NCBI GenBank assembly: GCA_038251405.1
Contig: JBBSBH010000009.1
Coordinates: 1 to 64,000, forward strand
DNA length: 64,000 bases
Direction: 5' to 3'
DNA from: JADJLQ01 sp038251405
Lineage (GTDB): Bacteria > Bacteroidota > Bacteroidia > Chitinophagales > Saprospiraceae
Under the pieces are notes generated by a model. The model saw only the letters and a list, made by a program, of their open reading frames with translations. It was not told the origin of the DNA and searched no databases. The position numbers and the translations under genes were made by a program. Of this stretch, positions 61,811 through 64,000 are shown piece by piece; within the stretch, counting starts at the first letter, position 1; each line of letters starts with the position of its first letter.

Positions 61811-62659
61811 ATGATAAGAATATTATTTATTGGGATTTTTTGCTTTGTAACCATCGCCTCTAAATCTCAGTCCATCACCGTTACCGGTGTGATCTTTAAA
61901 ATAAAACAAGAGATCAACTGTCCATGGAATATGGTCACTGTAGATAAAATAAAAGCTGGAGACCCGGAAACCAAAGTCACTGGAATTGCGACAACCTTTA
62001 TGGCTACCCTGGAAGTACTTAAAAAAGCCAAAGAAGCTGGCTGCAATTTTATCATTACCCATGAACCCACTTTTTACAGCCACACTGATGACCTGGTCAC
62101 TCATGCCGGAGAATCTATTCAGGAAGAAAAATTAAAGTTTATCAAAGAAAATAATCTGGTCGTCTGGCGTTTTCATGATCATCTTCATAGAAATAAGCCT
62201 GATATGATTTACGAAGGAGTCGTAAACAAACTTGGCTGGAAAAATTACACTTCCTCTGATGATTATACATACACTATTCCGCCTAAATCATTAAATGATA
62301 TTGTAGCCGATATCCAATCAAAATTTCATGCCAGGACCATACGAGTGATTGGAAATCCAGATGCTATCTTTTCAAAAGTAGGAATGGTGCTTGGCGCTGC
62401 AGGTTCTGGCGCGCATTTCAAAATGCTCCAAAATCCAGGCTGCGAATTACTCATAGTGGGGGAAACGAATGAGTGGGAAACAGTCCCATATATTCAAGAT
62501 GCCATTACCCTTGGACAAAATAAAGCACTGATAGTACTTGGACATGCAGACTCAGAAGAAGCTGGTATGGAAGTTTGTGCAGATTGGCTAAAAAGACTAT
62601 ATCCACAGGTAAATATCAAGTTTATCGAAGCTGGAAATCCCTATTGGGCTGGAAAATAA
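61811..62659 (+). CDS. Exported NIF3-like dinuclear metal centre protein
   Basis: A 282-residue NIF3/DUF34 family protein. Metal-site segments are CNFIITHEPTFYSHTDD (about residues 77-93), VVWRFHDHLHRN (about 117-128) and, near the C-terminus, ALIVLGHADSEEAGME with His and Glu ligands. NIF3 proteins are usually cytoplasmic hexamers (GTP cyclohydrolase I type 2 homologues); this one begins with a clear signal peptide (MIRILFIGIFCFVTIASKSQ), so it is predicted to be exported. Function is unknown; a periplasmic hydrolase is plausible. A short TTTATA microsatellite precedes its start. Confidence 0.85.
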   Translation: MIRILFIGIFCFVTIASKSQSITVTGVIFKIKQEINCPWNMVTVDKIKAGDPETKVTGIATTFMATLEVLKKAKEAGCNFIITHEPTFYSHTDDLVTHAGESIQEEKLKFIKENNLVVWRFHDHLHRNKPDMIYEGVVNKLGWKNYTSSDDYTYTIPPKSLNDIVADIQSKFHARTIRVIGNPDAIFSKVGMVLGAAGSGAHFKMLQNPGCELLIVGETNEWETVPYIQDAITLGQNKALIVLGHADSEEAGMEVCADWLKRLYPQVNIKFIEAGNPYWAGK

Positions 62660-62816
62660 AGGAAAATCTAAATCGAGTAACTTTCTGAAGAATTTCTAAA
62701 AAACTCCCTCAACTCAATCTATTTAAAATCTTGAAATAATCGAGAACCATTTTAATTGCAAAAGCATTCATAATGGCTTTTCTTTTAATCATTTTATGCT
62801 CCAATTAATACTGTGA

Positions 62817-62843
62817 AAAAACAGAAAACTAAATTCTGTTTTT
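62817..62843 (+). terminator. Hairpin terminator downstream of the NIF3-like gene
   Basis: AAAAACAGAA and TTCTGTTTTT form a perfect 10-bp stem around a 7-nt loop, followed by T-rich sequence, about 155 bp after the NIF3-like stop. It should isolate the TetR unit from upstream transcription. The rest of the gap to 62935 holds no gene. Confidence 0.55.
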
Positions 62844-62935
62844 ATCAACTGCCGGGACTAAATCTTTAAAATTAGAGATTTGGTCATTGCTTTTAAATTA
62901 GGACAAATTAAAATTGGCTTTTCCTAAAAACTAAT

Positions 62936-62943
62936 TATATTTG
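62936..62943 (+). promoter_or_regulatory. Predicted -7 box of the tetR-tolC unit
   Basis: TATATTTG is an exact TAnnTTTG match, with ATTGG about 20 bp upstream as a possible -33 element. The palindrome at 62950-62961 follows directly and would overlap the transcription start. Confidence 0.6.
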
Positions 62944-62949
62944 TTATTC

Positions 62950-62961
62950 GAACGATCGTTC
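62950..62961 (+). promoter_or_regulatory. Predicted TetR operator
   Basis: GAACGATCGTTC is a perfect 12-bp palindrome of the AACGnnCGTT type common for TetR-family regulators. It lies just downstream of the -7 box and 15 bp before the regulator's ATG, as expected for autorepression. Confidence 0.7.
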
Positions 62962-62976
62962 TAACCAATCGTACTA

Positions 62977-63588
62977 ATGCGCGTAGCAGAAACTAATAAT
63001 GAAAATCATATAATGGAAGCAGCCCGGAAGCTATTTCTTATTAAGGGATTTAAAGGGACCTCTACACAGGAAATTGCAAAAGAAGCCGGTACTACCAAAT
63101 CTATGGTGAATTACTATTTCAGATCAAAGGACAAATTGTTTGCAAAAATCTTTAGAGAAGAATTTAAAAATCTTTTTGCATCTATAGCATCTTGCATAGG
63201 ATCTGATTTACCTCTGAAGGAAAAAATTGCTCAAATAGTAAAGCTGGATATTGAAAAGCTTATGGTTATACCTGAGCTTCCACTCTTCGTTGTAAGCGAA
63301 CTTCATCGCAATCCTGAAATGATTTTAAACGACATAGAACAAATACCTATTAAAAATTTAATCACCAAACTTGATAAAGATATAAAACTGGAAGTGTTAA
63401 AAGGGGTAATCAAGCCGATAACACCTATAGAATTGATGATGAATATACAGGCCCTTACTATTTATCCAATTTTATCAAAACCATTATTAATACATCGGTT
63501 GGGGCTTTCCGAAAAGACATTTAATGAAAGTATGGAAAAGCGAAAAAAGAGTATAGCCGATATGATATGGAAAAGTATTCAAGTTTAA
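62977..63588 (+). CDS. TetR/AcrR family transcriptional regulator
   Basis: A 203-residue TetR repressor. The N-terminal helix-turn-helix is intact (HIMEAARKLFLIKGFKGTST, QEIAKEAGTTKSMVNYYFRS, KDKLFAKIF, about residues 11-59). The helical ligand-binding domain (about 70-203) has no recognisable subfamily signature. It is followed after 43 bp by a TolC-like gene on the same strand, so it probably controls an efflux operon including itself through the GAACGATCGTTC palindrome. Its ligand is unknown. Confidence 0.93.
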   Translation: MRVAETNNENHIMEAARKLFLIKGFKGTSTQEIAKEAGTTKSMVNYYFRSKDKLFAKIFREEFKNLFASIASCIGSDLPLKEKIAQIVKLDIEKLMVIPELPLFVVSELHRNPEMILNDIEQIPIKNLITKLDKDIKLEVLKGVIKPITPIELMMNIQALTIYPILSKPLLIHRLGLSEKTFNESMEKRKKSIADMIWKSIQV

Positions 63589-63631
63589 TATTTTTAAAAT
63601 CGATTATTCATACTTAATAATATAAAGAAAT

Positions 63632-64000
63632 ATGAATTCAAAAATTATAGTTATTTGCGCACTTATCCTATTAGCTAGAGTTTATGGCTATTGCCAGCAA
63701 TCTATTTCTCTTGATGTCCTGTATGATGGATTAAAAAAAAATCATCCCCTCCAAGAATTGACTTCATTACAGTCATCTATTCAGGCGCAACAGTTAAAAC
63801 TAAATAATGAATCCCGGCTTCCCCAAATCAATCTAACGGGTCAGGCCACCTGGCAATCTGATGTGACTAAAGTATCCATTCCATTTCCAGGTATCGAGAT
63901 TCCATCACAGCCTAATGATCAGTATCGGGCTTTACTGGATATAAATCTCCCTTTTTACGATGGAGGTACCAGGAAGTCATTGGCTGTGCAAATAAATCAG
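63632..64000 (+). CDS. TolC-like outer membrane efflux protein (5' part, runs off window)
   Basis: The first 123 codons of a TolC-family protein. A signal peptide (MNSKIIVICALILLARVYGY, cut near residue 21) is followed by LDVLYDGLKKNHPLQELTSL, the long helix QSSIQAQQLKLNNESRLPQI and the beta part NLTGQATWQSDV ... LLDINLPFYDGGTRKSLAV, matching the family's N-terminal repeat. The remainder, and presumably the RND or ABC components of the pump, lie beyond the right edge. Confidence 0.9.
   Translation, partial: MNSKIIVICALILLARVYGYCQQSISLDVLYDGLKKNHPLQELTSLQSSIQAQQLKLNNESRLPQINLTGQATWQSDVTKVSIPFPGIEIPSQPNDQYRALLDINLPFYDGGTRKSLAVQINQ

Overview
The window looks like chromosome from a member of the Bacteroidota, most likely a Saprospiraceae/Chitinophagales-type carbohydrate degrader. 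Evidence: a SusC/SusD pair, a second TonB-dependent receptor with a DUF4249 lipoprotein, type IX secretion (T9SS) C-terminal sorting domains, DUF5916 and PorT-like barrels, low GC, few Shine-Dalgarno sites and several TAnnTTTG promoter boxes typical of this phylum. No rRNA, tRNA, CRISPR array, integrase or intact transposase was recognised.

Layout. 0.4-2.7 kb: a gluconate-dehydrogenase-subunit-3-like protein and its GMC flavoprotein, a periplasmic sugar dehydrogenase pair. 2.7-9.1 kb: an accessory patch of small, plus-strand, unrelated genes (DUF2442, TfoX_N, RibD/DHFR-like, DUF1801, a DAO-type flavoprotein, a class A beta-lactamase, VanZ-like) mixed with gene debris: a headless gene, a decayed second copy of the flavoprotein 3' end beyond the beta-lactamase, and a frameshifted proline iminopeptidase. 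9.2-11.4 kb: a lipoprotein and gcvT. 11.4-24.5 kb: a block carrying SusC, SusD and two large LamG/T9SS secreted proteins. It is bounded on both sides by a 72-bp direct repeat made of the gcvT 5' end plus its upstream region, which suggests an integrated or duplicated island. A hairpin-rich element at its right edge recurs inverted at 0.2-0.3 kb.

24.5-42 kb: glycan and general metabolism: GH29 fucosidase, pterin dehydratase, an orphan HicB-like ORF overlapping uxuA, a UPF0324 transporter, GH43, a YiiX-like peptidase, DUF5916 barrel, metal-binding lipoprotein, Dabb protein, secreted serine hydrolase, sulfatase, and a TonB receptor/DUF4249 pair. 42-49.4 kb: a histone-H1-like (KKAAAP)n tail fused to a SWIB domain, MATE exporter, beta-barrel, a degenerate 5'-nucleotidase-like protein with a C-terminal barrel, and an Asp-box lipoprotein.

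49.5-55.1 kb: a mannan operon with GH26 mannanase, GH130 mannosylglucose phosphorylase and cellobiose 2-epimerase, the same three enzymes as the Bacteroides fragilis mannan pathway, followed by an S9 peptidase. 55.1-57.5 kb: two exported Gfo/Idh/MocA oxidoreductases. 57.6-58.3 kb: a HigBA toxin-antitoxin pair with a palindromic operator. 58.4-64 kb: a radical SAM protein with a CX4CX2C cluster motif, a cytochrome c lipoprotein, a barrel remnant, an exported NIF3-like protein, and a TetR regulator with operator ahead of a TolC-like efflux protein that runs off the window.

Overall the genes describe a scavenger of plant or algal polysaccharides (mannan, fucosylated, xylan/arabinan-type and sulfated glycans). 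It secretes large adhesive multidomain proteins by T9SS and imports products through TonB-dependent systems.
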